Below are positions 24,946 through 34,036 of a DNA stretch of 64,000 nucleotides, in pieces. This stretch comes from Polyangium jinanense (GTDB lineage Bacteria; Myxococcota; Polyangia; Polyangiales; Polyangiaceae): the NCBI RefSeq assembly GCF_028435365.1, contig NZ_JAGTJJ010000051.1, positions 21,762 through 85,761 on the forward strand. The letters are read 5' to 3'. A model generated the notes under the pieces. The model was not told where the DNA came from. It saw only the letters and a list, made by a program, of their open reading frames with translations, and searched no databases. The first letter of the stretch is position 1; every line of letters starts with the position of its first letter. Position numbers and translations under genes: made by a program.

Positions 24946-27831
24946 GTGAGCAGCGAACGGGCGCCAGGCACAGGCGGTGAGCCTCGACCCGTCTCGACGA
25001 CGGAGTCACCCGCCCCGCCGAGCGTCAATCCGTTGTCGGACGGACCGTCGTCGGTGCGTTTTCCGCGGCTTACCGCGGAGGGGCGAGCGGCGCTCGGAAT
25101 GCTGGACGAGGAGCGCCGGAGCGAGCCGCCGCCGTCGGTGCGGTTTGCGAGGGCCATACCGGAGGCACGGCACTCGTCGTGGGGGCCGCCGCGCGACGAG
25201 GACCATTTGACGGAGCCGCCGCCGTCGGTGCGATTTCCACGAGCAATGCCAGAGGCGCGGCACTCGTCGTGGGGGCCGCCGCGCGACGAGGACCATTTGA
25301 CGGAGCCGCCGCCGTCGGTGCGATTTCCACGGCCGATGCCGGAGGCGCGGCATTCGTCGTGGGGGCCGCCGCGCGATGACGAGGGGCTCAGCGAGCCGCC
25401 GCCTTCACTAAGGTTCCCGCGGCCGCTCTCGGGGCCGCCGCTCGGGATGCGCAGCGACGAGGAGGGGCTTGCGGAGCCGCCGCCGTCAGTAAGGTTCCCG
25501 CGGTCGATCGCGCCGTCGGCATCGGAGCGGGTGCCAGGGCGTGACGACGAGGTGCTCTCCGAGGGGCAGGGGTCGGTGCGGCTGCCGCGCCTGACGGCCG
25601 AGGGGCGCGCGGCGCTCGGGATGCGCGAGGACGAGCTGCTCGGGGAGGCGCCGTCGGTGCGGTTCCCGTCGCGGCGCCTGTCGGACATGCGTCCGCCGCG
25701 GCCCTCGGAGGCGCCGCGCTCGGCGGACTACACGGAGAATCCGCCTTCGGTGAGCCCGCCGTCGGTCCGCTTCCGGCGCGTGAGCGGCGAGGCGGGGCCG
25801 GGATATCGGCTGCGCGAGGGGGCGTGCGCGGTCGCACTTTTCACCGAGGGGCGCTGGATCCTGCCGGCGTCCGTGGTGCGTCTCTCGCCCTCGGCGGTGT
25901 GGTTTTCCCCGGGCGACGGGCTGATCCCGCGGCTCGGCGGGCGCGTCACGGCGTACATGCTCTCGGGCAAGGGCGCGGTGGGTCCCGTCGAGGGCGTGGT
26001 GGTCTCGATCGAGCCGACGGGGCCGCAGGGCAGCGTGATCGTCAGCGTGCAGTTCGAGCGGGTCACGCGGGATCTCGGCCGGAAGATCCTCGGCCTCCTG
26101 CAGGAGCTTTGCGTCGTCGGGCAGGCGGATCTCGCGCGGAGCCTGTCGCGCGTCCGCGAGCAGATCGACGATCCGGGCCGGGTGCGGGCGATCCTGCGGG
26201 CGCTGATCCACGCGGGCAGCGAAGGGCTCGTCGTGGGGTCGGAGGTGCCGGTCAAGGCCGAGAAGATCGAGACGCGCGAGGAGACGCGGGTCGTGTGGAA
26301 ATCGGCGCAGAGCTGGGGCGCGCCGCCGTACGTCATCGATCTCGGCGGGTACAACTCGATTCACCGGATCCACCTCGACAAGGCCGAGTTCGAGGCCGAC
26401 GGGCGCGTGACGACGCCGATGCCGACGCGGATCGAGCGGGTGCGCCACCGATGGTTCCGTCGGTGCAAGGTGCAGCGCCCGGTCACGGCGTCGTTCAAGC
26501 ATCCGATATGGCCCGAGGTGGTCGTGTCCGGGCGCCCCGTGCTCGACGTCTCGTTCGCGGGATTGTGCTTCGAGGTCGACGCCGACCAGGATCTCGTGTT
26601 CCCGGGCCTCGAGATGCCGGACATCGAGGTCTGCGTGGGAGACGACGCGCCGCTGCACTTGCACGGCGAGGTCCGGTACGTGCTCCCGGCGCGCAATGGC
26701 GGGAAGGCGCGGTGCGGGGTCAAGGTGGGGCCGCGGACGACGAAGGACGAGGGGCCGTGGATGCGGCTCGTGAGCCAGGAGCTGCACGAAAAGACGCTCG
26801 GCGGATCGGAGACGCCGGAGTCGATGTGGAGCTTGCTGCAGCAATCGGGATATTTCAATTTGTCCGGTAAAACGCCGGATCAATTCGAGCCGCTGAAGAA
26901 GACGTTCCTCGAGTTCGGCGCGCGGGCGGCGGCAGCGCCGCGGATCATCTGCCAGGCCGTGTGGCCGTCGGAGCGCGGGATCGAGGCATCGCTGTCGGTG
27001 GCGAAGATTTACGGCGGGAGCTGGCTCGTTCATCAGCTCGCCAAGCGGCCGGGCAAGGCGCCCGGCGTCGCGCACGTGCGGCAGATCCTGCGCGACATCT
27101 ATCTGCGGGCGTTCGAGTATCCGCAGCTCGATCCGGCCTTCACCTGGGCGCTCGCGTTCATCGATGGCGAGGTGCCGTGGTCGATGGCGCACCTCGATTT
27201 CGCGCGGCCGTACGTGGAGCAGGGGCTCGCGGCGATCCGGCCGTTCCGGCTGCTCGAGCTGCAATCGGCCGGGACGAGCGAGACGGTCTCGGGCGAGCGC
27301 TTCGACGTCGGGCCGGCGGCACCTTTCGAGACGGCGTGGCTGCTCGACGAGCTCGGCAAGACGCATACGGCGGCGCTGCTCGACGCGCTCGATCTCGTGC
27401 CGGAGCGGGTGGATCTCGGGGAGACGGCGCGGCTCTGGAAGGAAGCGGGGATGGGGCGCGAGCGCACGTTCTTCACGGCGCGGCGCGCGGGCGTGCCCGT
27501 GGCAGCGGCGATCGTGGAGACGGGCGAGACGGGGACGAATCTGTTCCGGCTGCTCGATTGCGTTCGGCTCTACGAGCTCGGCCGCGGCGGGCGGGCCGCG
27601 TTCGTGCCGCTGATCGAGGAGGCGCGGCAGTTCTATCGCAATCGCGGGAAGTCGAGCTTTGTGTACATGCACGAGCACCCGGACGGCGAGCACATCGAGC
27701 GCTGCAAGATGCTGGATCTCGGGCCGGGCAATTGCTGGGCGATATCGGCGCAGATCCTCCCGGAGTTTCTGGAGCACGTCTACGAGCTCACGGCCATCGG
27801 CCGGTACAAGCCGAAGCAGGGGAAGGAATGA
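24946..27831 (+). CDS. PilZ domain protein with repetitive N-terminus and acyltransferase-like C-terminus
   Basis: A 961-residue protein starting with GTG at 24946. Residues 1-270 are disordered and repetitive, with S-V-R-F-P recurring at least eight times and three near-identical 30-residue units at 60-149. About 280-420 is a globular domain of unknown type. About 500-600 is a PilZ domain: RRCKVQRPVTASF (the R-x-x-x-R loop) and DVSFAGLCFEV (D-x-S-x-x-G), so c-di-GMP binding is plausible. From ~650 the sequence resembles a GNAT/N-acyl-amino-acid-synthase fold (AVWPSERGIEASLSVAKI, ARQFYRNRGKSSFVYMHEHP). Its stop overlaps the next start (ATGA). Likely a c-di-GMP-responsive transferase; the substrate is unknown. 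Confidence 0.7.
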   Translation: MSSERAPGTGGEPRPVSTTESPAPPSVNPLSDGPSSVRFPRLTAEGRAALGMLDEERRSEPPPSVRFARAIPEARHSSWGPPRDEDHLTEPPPSVRFPRAMPEARHSSWGPPRDEDHLTEPPPSVRFPRPMPEARHSSWGPPRDDEGLSEPPPSLRFPRPLSGPPLGMRSDEEGLAEPPPSVRFPRSIAPSASERVPGRDDEVLSEGQGSVRLPRLTAEGRAALGMREDELLGEAPSVRFPSRRLSDMRPPRPSEAPRSADYTENPPSVSPPSVRFRRVSGEAGPGYRLREGACAVALFTEGRWILPASVVRLSPSAVWFSPGDGLIPRLGGRVTAYMLSGKGAVGPVEGVVVSIEPTGPQGSVIVSVQFERVTRDLGRKILGLLQELCVVGQADLARSLSRVREQIDDPGRVRAILRALIHAGSEGLVVGSEVPVKAEKIETREETRVVWKSAQSWGAPPYVIDLGGYNSIHRIHLDKAEFEADGRVTTPMPTRIERVRHRWFRRCKVQRPVTASFKHPIWPEVVVSGRPVLDVSFAGLCFEVDADQDLVFPGLEMPDIEVCVGDDAPLHLHGEVRYVLPARNGGKARCGVKVGPRTTKDEGPWMRLVSQELHEKTLGGSETPESMWSLLQQSGYFNLSGKTPDQFEPLKKTFLEFGARAAAAPRIICQAVWPSERGIEASLSVAKIYGGSWLVHQLAKRPGKAPGVAHVRQILRDIYLRAFEYPQLDPAFTWALAFIDGEVPWSMAHLDFARPYVEQGLAAIRPFRLLELQSAGTSETVSGERFDVGPAAPFETAWLLDELGKTHTAALLDALDLVPERVDLGETARLWKEAGMGRERTFFTARRAGVPVAAAIVETGETGTNLFRLLDCVRLYELGRGGRAAFVPLIEEARQFYRNRGKSSFVYMHEHPDGEHIERCKMLDLGPGNCWAISAQILPEFLEHVYELTAIGRYKPKQGKE
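25123..25392 (+). repeat. Three 90-bp in-frame tandem repeats
   Basis: Each unit encodes EPPPSVRFxRxxPEARHSSW then GPPRDxDHLT or a variant. Units 2 and 3 are almost identical at DNA level, indicating recent expansion. Confidence 0.85.
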
Positions 27832-30116
27832 AGCTCGCCGAGCGGCTCGCGGCGCTGGCCGCGGGCGTGGATCAGGGGACATACCAGCCGGCGCTGTTTT
27901 CGCTCGCCGATTCGTGGGATCGCCGCAAAGTCGAGGAGCTCGTCGCCGGGGGTCAAGTCCGCGAGGTGCACGATCGGTACGTCGAGCAGCTCACCGAGCT
28001 TTGCGCGACGCGGTCGCCGAAGCAGAGGCTGCGCGGCGCAGCGCTCGACGAGGTGGTGCGGGCGGCGCTCGGGGACGGTCCGCCGGAGGAGCGCGGGACC
28101 TGGGTCCATTACCCGTGGAGCGGGCGGCTCGTGCACGTGCTCGGCGAGGCCGAATATCGCGAGCTCCGTTTTTCACGCAATCGATACAAGATCACGCCCG
28201 ACGAGCAAGCGCGGCTCCGGGACAAACGGATCGGCGTCGTGGGGCTGTCCGTCGGGCAGGCGAGCGCGGTGACGCTCGCGCTCGAAGGCGTGGGCGGGAT
28301 GCTAAGGCTCGCGGATTTCGACGAGCTCGCGCTCTCGAACATGAACCGCCTGCGCGCCGGGGTGCACGAGATCGGCTTGCACAAGTGCGTGATTGCAGCA
28401 CGCGCGATCGCGGAGATCGATCCGTATGTGCGGGTCGAGGTGATCCGGACGGGGATCACCGAGGAGAACGTCGAGGCGTTCCTGAACGAGGGCGGAAAGC
28501 TCGATCTCGTGATCGAGGAGTGCGACGACCTTTATACGAAGGTGTTTCTGCGCGAGCGGGCGCGGGCGCACGGGATCCCGGTGCTGATGGAGACGAACGA
28601 TCGGGGGATGCTCGACGTCGAGCGCTTCGATCAGGAGCCGGATCGGCCCGTGTTGCATTCGCTCCTGCGGGGGCTGTCGGCGGCGGATCTCAAGGGGCTG
28701 ACGCAGGCGCAGAAGGTGGCCATCGTGCTCCGGATCATCGGGCCGGACGCGCTCAAGGGTCGCCTCGGGGCGTCGCTGCTCGAGGTCGAGGAGACGACGA
28801 CGTCGTGGCCGCAGCTCGCCTCGGGGACGATGCTCGGCGGCGCAGTGTCGACCGACGCAGCGCGGCGTGTGCTGCTCGGTGAGTTGACGCGATCGGGGCG
28901 GTACTTCGTGGACCTCGACGCCCTCGTGAAGGACGGGCGCGAGGCGGAGGTGCTGGTCGACGCAGCGCTGGAGGAGGCGCTCGTGCGGAAGCCGCTCCCG
29001 GCGCCCGAGGCGCCGCCGCTCGCGCGGCCGGCCGACAAGCGGACGGTGACGCGGGAGGACGTGCGCAGGCTCGTGGGATTCGGCGTGCTCGCGCCCTCGG
29101 GCGGCAACGCGCAGCCGTGGCGGTTCGTCGCGAAGGGCGGGCGGGTGCGGTGCAAGGTGTCGCCGGACGGGGGCCGGTCGCTGAACGATTTCCAGAACAC
29201 CGCAAGCTTCGTGGCGCTCGGCGCGGCCGTGGAGAACATGGTGCTCGCCGCGCCCGCGATGGGGCTGTCGGCCGAGGTCGTCGATGCGCCGGACGCGAAC
29301 GATCCGCGCGCCGCATGTGACGTGGTGTTCCGCGTGGACGACTCGTCGTACGCGGTCGATCCGCTCTGCGCGGTGATCGGCGCGCGATCCACGAACCGCA
29401 AGCCCGGCACGGGCGCGGCGCTCTCGGAGTACGCAGCGGCGCGGCTCGCAGAGGCGGCGGAGGTGCGCGGGGGAAAACTCCTGCTCGTGACCGATCGGTC
29501 AGCGATCGCCGAGATCGGGGAGATCCTCGGGCAGGCCGATCGGATGCTGTTCCTGTCGCGCAAGCACAACGAGGAGATGGGCGCGGAGCTGCGCTGGACG
29601 GAGGAGGAGGCGCTCCGGACGCGAGACGGGCTCGACGTGCTCACGCTCGACGTGCCGCCGTCGGCGCTCGCGGCGGTGCGGCTCGCGACCACGTGGAAGG
29701 CCGTAGAATTCGCGGCAAAGATGGGCGGCGGCGGGGCGCTCGCGAAGTCCGCCCGGCAGTTGGTCGTGTCGTCGTCCGCGATGGCGCTCGTGGTGTTTCC
29801 GGGGACGTCGTCGCGCTCGTACTTCGAGGGCGGGCGAGCACTCGAGCGCGTGTGGCTAGATGCGACGGCGCAGGGGATCGCGCTCCAGCCATGGTCGGCG
29901 ATGCTATATCTGTTCGCACGGCTCGAACGGGGCGGAGCCAAGGGGCTCGAGCCGAAGGTGCGCGAGCAGCTCGGAGAGCTCCGGCAGCGGTTCTTGCGGG
30001 TGTTCGACGTGCCCGCAGGGCACGCAGAGATCCTCCTGTTCCGGCTCTCGAAGGCGGAGCCGCCCACGGCGCGGTCGCTCCGGAAGCCAGTCGAGGATGT
30101 GCTGACGTTCGTGTAG
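27828..30116 (+). CDS. E1/ThiF-like adenylyltransferase fused to nitroreductase (Rv1355c family)
   Basis: A 762-residue fusion. The ATG at 27828 overlaps the previous stop. Residues ~110-340 are a ThiF/E1 fold: nucleotide loop IGVVGLSVGQASAVTLALEG, acidic end ADFDELALSNMNRL (N-x-N-R) and GLHKC, then DLVIEECDDLYTK. Residues ~405-760 are an FMN nitroreductase fold (VLAPSGGNAQPWRF near 425, RSTNRKPG near 525, a C-terminal LYLFARLER/RVFDVPAGHAEILLFRL segment). This order matches mycobacterial Rv1355c proteins (sometimes labelled MoeY), whose substrate is unknown. E1-like enzymes adenylate a carboxylate, and nitroreductase domains reduce or oxidise with flavin. Coupling to a PilZ-acyltransferase suggests a modification pathway under c-di-GMP control (inference). 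Confidence 0.82.
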   Translation: MKLAERLAALAAGVDQGTYQPALFSLADSWDRRKVEELVAGGQVREVHDRYVEQLTELCATRSPKQRLRGAALDEVVRAALGDGPPEERGTWVHYPWSGRLVHVLGEAEYRELRFSRNRYKITPDEQARLRDKRIGVVGLSVGQASAVTLALEGVGGMLRLADFDELALSNMNRLRAGVHEIGLHKCVIAARAIAEIDPYVRVEVIRTGITEENVEAFLNEGGKLDLVIEECDDLYTKVFLRERARAHGIPVLMETNDRGMLDVERFDQEPDRPVLHSLLRGLSAADLKGLTQAQKVAIVLRIIGPDALKGRLGASLLEVEETTTSWPQLASGTMLGGAVSTDAARRVLLGELTRSGRYFVDLDALVKDGREAEVLVDAALEEALVRKPLPAPEAPPLARPADKRTVTREDVRRLVGFGVLAPSGGNAQPWRFVAKGGRVRCKVSPDGGRSLNDFQNTASFVALGAAVENMVLAAPAMGLSAEVVDAPDANDPRAACDVVFRVDDSSYAVDPLCAVIGARSTNRKPGTGAALSEYAAARLAEAAEVRGGKLLLVTDRSAIAEIGEILGQADRMLFLSRKHNEEMGAELRWTEEEALRTRDGLDVLTLDVPPSALAAVRLATTWKAVEFAAKMGGGGALAKSARQLVVSSSAMALVVFPGTSSRSYFEGGRALERVWLDATAQGIALQPWSAMLYLFARLERGGAKGLEPKVREQLGELRQRFLRVFDVPAGHAEILLFRLSKAEPPTARSLRKPVEDVLTFV

Positions 30117-30120
30117 GCCT

Positions 30121-30450
30121 GGGGCCGCTGCGCTGGGGCGTTGCCCCAGGCCCCACCCGGGGCTGTCCGCCCCGGGACCCGGACCAGCGCAAGCGCTGGA
30201 CCTTTTGTCGATGAACTGCGCGATGCGCAGTTCATCGAACAGGCCGCAGTCAAGACCACGAGCGACCCTGCCCATCAAGACAGCCACGCTGCCCTTTCAA
30301 CTGGCAACGCGGTCTCTGGTCTTGCCACCGGCCTGTGGAAGAACCGCGCGATGCGCGGTTCTTCCAACCCGAGTCCAGGGCTTGCCCTGGTTCGGGTCGA
30401 GGGGCGAACAGCCCCCGCGGGGTCCGGGGCAGCGCCCCGGCGCGGCGGCC
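30121..30450. repeat. Composite hairpin element, copy B
   Basis: A ~330-bp element filling the convergent gap between the E1-nitroreductase and kinase genes. Left arm: CTGGGGC-gtt-GCCCCAG, CCAGCGC-aa-GCGCTGG and CGATGAACTGCGC-gat-GCGCAGTTCATCG (30209-30237). Right arm: GGAAGAACCGCGC-gat-GCGCGGTTCTTCC (30337-30365), CCAGGGC-tt-GCCCTGG and CCGGGGC-agc-GCCCCGG. The GGAAGAAC stem has C:G where copies A and C have T:A, a compensatory pair change. Confidence 0.87.
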
Positions 30451-30466
30451 CCAGCCCTAGCCCCAG

Positions 30467-33400
30467 CTAGTCCGCGATCGGCCAGCGCAGGCGGAGGATC
30501 TCGGGGGCGATGCGGCGGAGCTCGGCGCGCAGGGACGTGGCTGTCATGCGTTGCTCTGGGTTGTGGCGCAGACACTGGAACAGGAACATGCCCACCGAGG
30601 CGAGCCGACCCTGCGAGAGACGGCGGATCTTCGGGGGCAGACCGTCGTGCGTGAGGTGCGCTGAGATCAGCGCCACGTCGCTCGGACCGTCGAAGAGCGT
30701 GTCGCCGGTGAGCACCTCGTATGCGAGGCAGCCGAAGCTGTAGATGTCGGCCGTGAGTGGCGTCGCGGTCGCGCCCTCGGGCACGATGTCCCAGACCTCG
30801 GGCGCGCCGTAGTTTGCGGTGGCGCAGCCGGGTCGGATGTGCCGGCCTGCGAGGCCGAAGTCGACGAGCACTGGACCTTTGCCGCCGCGCAGGATGATGT
30901 TCGAGGGTTTTACGTCGAGGTGGCCGATGCGGACCGAGTGCATGGCTTCGAGGCCCGCGAGGACGCCGTCGAGCAGCGCGAGCGCGGTCTGGATCGTCAG
31001 GCTCCGGCTGTCGATGAGCTGATCGCAGCGCACGCCCTCGATGAGCTCCATCACGAGGATCGGCTTCGGCCGCGCGCCCGCGTCGAACGTGACGAAGCGC
31101 GGGAGGTTCGCGTGATCGGGGAGCGACAAGAGCGCGCCGGCCTCGTCGCGGAAGAGCTTCAAGAACTCCGCTTCGGAGACGCTGCGCGCGGCTGTTGCGT
31201 CGTAGTCGGGTACTTTGAGGGCAAAACGTTCGGCGTTCGCGTCGTGCCGCTCTTCGGCGCGCGTGACGATGAAGACCGTGCCGATCGCGCCGCCGCCGAG
31301 CCGGCGGTGGACGAAGTAGCCGCCGATGGTGCGGCGTGGCGGCAGCCACGCGGGCAGGGGGAGATCGGTCGTGGGTAGGTCGTCGGGCTCGCTCGCGCTC
31401 GTGCCGGCGCGCTGGCCGGGGAGCACGCAGAGACGCGGCAGGACGAGCGAGGCGACGAGCGCGATCGGGGCAGGGACGGAGGCGCGGGCGGCTGCGACGA
31501 GTTTTTCGATCGCGGCCTGGAGCTCGGATGTGGCGCCGCCTTCGCGGGCCATGCCGGCGGCGAGGGCGAGCGCGTGGGCGCCGAGGATCGTCGAGTGCGG
31601 GTTCTCGTCGCTCTCGCCGTCGCCGAAGCGGCGGCGCGCGGAAGCTGTGAGACGCGCGAGCGCGACGAGCGCGTCTTCGAGGGAGACGAGGGGAGAACCC
31701 TCTTTCGTGGCGGACTCGGCGAGCGGAGCGAGGGCGCGCGCCGCGCGGACGGCGTCGAGGCCGCGGGCGAGGCGGGCGAGCGCGGTGCGCAAGGCCTCGG
31801 TGCGCTGCGAGGCGCCCTGCGGGAGCTCGGTGACCAGGGACTCGAGCGCGGCGAGGGCCGCGTCCATGCGCTCCTCGGCGCCGCGATCGGCCGCGGCCGC
31901 GTTGATCGCGTCGGTGAAGCGCGAGTGGCAGGCGAGGAGCTGGCGGACGTCGGGGTGCACGCTCGCCTCGGCGAGGATCGCGAGCGTCTCGGGATCGCCG
32001 CTCCGCATGCAGGCGAAGAGCAGGACGTCGGCGGCGTCGGCGGCGTGCGTGCGGACGAGCGCGTCGAAGGCGCGGGCGACGGTGGCGACGACGGCGCGGC
32101 GGAGGGGCGATCCGGGCTCGGCGGTGAGGCGCTTCGAGAGCACGTCGCACGTATCGAGCAGGCGGCGTTTTCCGCGACTGCGGGCGGCGTCGCCGTCGCT
32201 GTCGCCGTCGGTGCTCTCGCCGTCGACGACGTGGAGCAGGGCGCGGAGGTTTCGCTGGTGAAACGTGGCGTGTGGAGGCGTGCCCTCGGGCGGGGACTGC
32301 GCCTCGATGCGGAGGAGCCAGCGCGTGATGCGATCGTCGAGGGCGTCGAGGCCCTGGGCGGTGCCGTCGGTGCCGGAGCCGCGTCGTTCGAGCAGGAGCA
32401 GGCTGCGGAGCGCGCCGGACTCGTACAGGTTCGAATCGAGCTCGCGGACGAGGCGGGCCGCGGCGCGACGGGAGAGGTTCGTCTGCGGAAGGCCGGGCGG
32501 CAGGGCGCTCGGTTTGATGGGGAGGCCGCCGCGCGCCGAGGGCGTGGGACTCGGGCCTGCGTCGAGGGCGTCGAGGGCGTCGAGCGTGCTCGCGGCGAGA
32601 TCGAGCGCGCCGAGGGCGCGGGCGTGGGCCTCGCGCGAGCCGCTCTCCACGAACGCGTCGACGGCGCTGCGCACGGTGGCGGCGAGCTCGGAGGGCTCGC
32701 GACCTTCGAGATCGCGGAGAATGCTCTGGCCGAGGGCCGTGAGGCCGTCATCGGTCTGCGGGGCGGCGAGGCTCACGGCGAGGGCCTGCACGCATGCGGC
32801 GCGAGCGCGCGTGCCGAACGCGGGGCCGAGCTCCACGCGGAGATCGGCGACGCTGTCGGCGACGGCGATCGGGTGAACGGCGGTGATCGCTTCGAGGAGC
32901 GCTTCGGCGGCTTCGGGCTCGGCGTCGGCGGCGCGCGGCAGGCCCCAGACCATGGCGATCGCGAGGCCGGGATCTTCGCGCAAGAGGCCCGAGGCGAGGA
33001 GATCGCGGCTCGTGGCGAGGTTGTTCTCCGGATCGACGGCGATGCTCGCGACGAGCGAGGTCGCGGCGCGACGCCACTCGGTGGGCGTGAGGTTCGGCGC
33101 GAGGTTTTTTCGAATCTCGCGCTCGAGCTCGGGGAGCGCGCCGGAGAGCAAGCCACGCGCGGCCGCGACGTGGCGCCAGACGAGCGTCTCGCGATCGGCG
33201 AGGAGCAGGTGGTAGGCCTCGAGGACGACGTCGGGCGCGGTGGCGCGGCTCGAGGAAGCGGGTGCGTCGGCGCTCAGGCCGCGGAAGAGGCGCAAGGCGT
33301 CGTCGTCGCCCTGGCTTGCGCGGCGGACGGCCTCGCGCGCCGCGCGTTCGAGCAGGCGCGCGGCGAGGCGGCGCTCGGGGAGCGAGCCGGTGGAGGCGCT

Positions 33401-33913
33401 GCCGACCCAGTCGCGCGCGAGGTCGCGGCGGGAGACGAGCGCGAGCGCGAGCGGATCGACGGGCACGTCGACGCTGCTCGGGAGCTGCAGGGCGAGGGCG
33501 ATGCGCGCGCGCACGGGCGCGCCGGCGAGGGCGCGGGCGCTGCCGAGGGCCATGCGCGTGGCGAGCGCGACGAACGTGGCGGCGCTGCCGTCGTAGAGCT
33601 GGGCGAGGACGCGCCTTCCGATCTCGCGTCGCTCGGGACCGAGCGGCAAGGCGCCGGCGATCTCGTAGAGCGCGACGGCGGCGGCCGCGGGCGCGAGCCA
33701 GCCGAGGTCATCGAAGAGCCCGTCGGCGAGCGCGACGCGGATGCCTGCGAGCAGCGCTTCTGCGGAGAGACCATCGAGCGGCGGCGGGCCGTCGAGCGAG
33801 GCCTCGATCGCGAGTGAGGCGATGCTCTGCCGGAAGACGCTGCGGCGCGCGCTGCGATCTTCGTACCTGTGGAGCTCGAGGAGTCCGTCGAGGAATTCGG
33901 CGCGCGCGCGCAA
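30467..33913 (-). CDS. Very large protein with C-terminal Ser/Thr protein kinase domain
   Basis: An 1148-residue protein. The kinase domain is at the C-terminus (about 855-1148): glycine loop RRLGGGAIGTVFIV, lysine FALKVPDYD, catalytic loop HLDVKPSN (HRD changed to HLD, Asp kept), VDFGLAG and the APE motif in YGAPEVWD, then DIYSFGCLAYEVLTG. Essential residues are present. The ~850-residue N-terminal part is helical and Ala/Leu/Arg-rich, with HEAT-like pairs and no recognised domain, probably a scaffold or sensor. Myxobacterial kinases usually carry the kinase first; this reverse order is unusual. The start is uncertain: a TTG at 33913, as no ATG or GTG is near. Confidence 0.85.
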   Translation of the reverse strand: MRARAEFLDGLLELHRYEDRSARRSVFRQSIASLAIEASLDGPPPLDGLSAEALLAGIRVALADGLFDDLGWLAPAAAAVALYEIAGALPLGPERREIGRRVLAQLYDGSAATFVALATRMALGSARALAGAPVRARIALALQLPSSVDVPVDPLALALVSRRDLARDWVGSASTGSLPERRLAARLLERAAREAVRRASQGDDDALRLFRGLSADAPASSSRATAPDVVLEAYHLLLADRETLVWRHVAAARGLLSGALPELEREIRKNLAPNLTPTEWRRAATSLVASIAVDPENNLATSRDLLASGLLREDPGLAIAMVWGLPRAADAEPEAAEALLEAITAVHPIAVADSVADLRVELGPAFGTRARAACVQALAVSLAAPQTDDGLTALGQSILRDLEGREPSELAATVRSAVDAFVESGSREAHARALGALDLAASTLDALDALDAGPSPTPSARGGLPIKPSALPPGLPQTNLSRRAAARLVRELDSNLYESGALRSLLLLERRGSGTDGTAQGLDALDDRITRWLLRIEAQSPPEGTPPHATFHQRNLRALLHVVDGESTDGDSDGDAARSRGKRRLLDTCDVLSKRLTAEPGSPLRRAVVATVARAFDALVRTHAADAADVLLFACMRSGDPETLAILAEASVHPDVRQLLACHSRFTDAINAAAADRGAEERMDAALAALESLVTELPQGASQRTEALRTALARLARGLDAVRAARALAPLAESATKEGSPLVSLEDALVALARLTASARRRFGDGESDENPHSTILGAHALALAAGMAREGGATSELQAAIEKLVAAARASVPAPIALVASLVLPRLCVLPGQRAGTSASEPDDLPTTDLPLPAWLPPRRTIGGYFVHRRLGGGAIGTVFIVTRAEERHDANAERFALKVPDYDATAARSVSEAEFLKLFRDEAGALLSLPDHANLPRFVTFDAGARPKPILVMELIEGVRCDQLIDSRSLTIQTALALLDGVLAGLEAMHSVRIGHLDVKPSNIILRGGKGPVLVDFGLAGRHIRPGCATANYGAPEVWDIVPEGATATPLTADIYSFGCLAYEVLTGDTLFDGPSDVALISAHLTHDGLPPKIRRLSQGRLASVGMFLFQCLRHNPEQRMTATSLRAELRRIAPEILRLRWPIAD

Positions 33914-34036
33914 GGGTGTGCCTCTAGATCGTGATGATTCCCCGAACGACGGATGTGGGCAACGTTTTTACCATCGTCTCGAGCGGAAGGATTTCGCGCG
34001 CTTGCGAGGCGGCGATCCGTTTGCAAGGGTGCAGAC

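Noticed and set aside
31574..33817. 747-residue plus-strand frame opposite the kinase gene
   Set aside because: Antisense shadow; the minus strand has intact kinase motifs and better codon bias.
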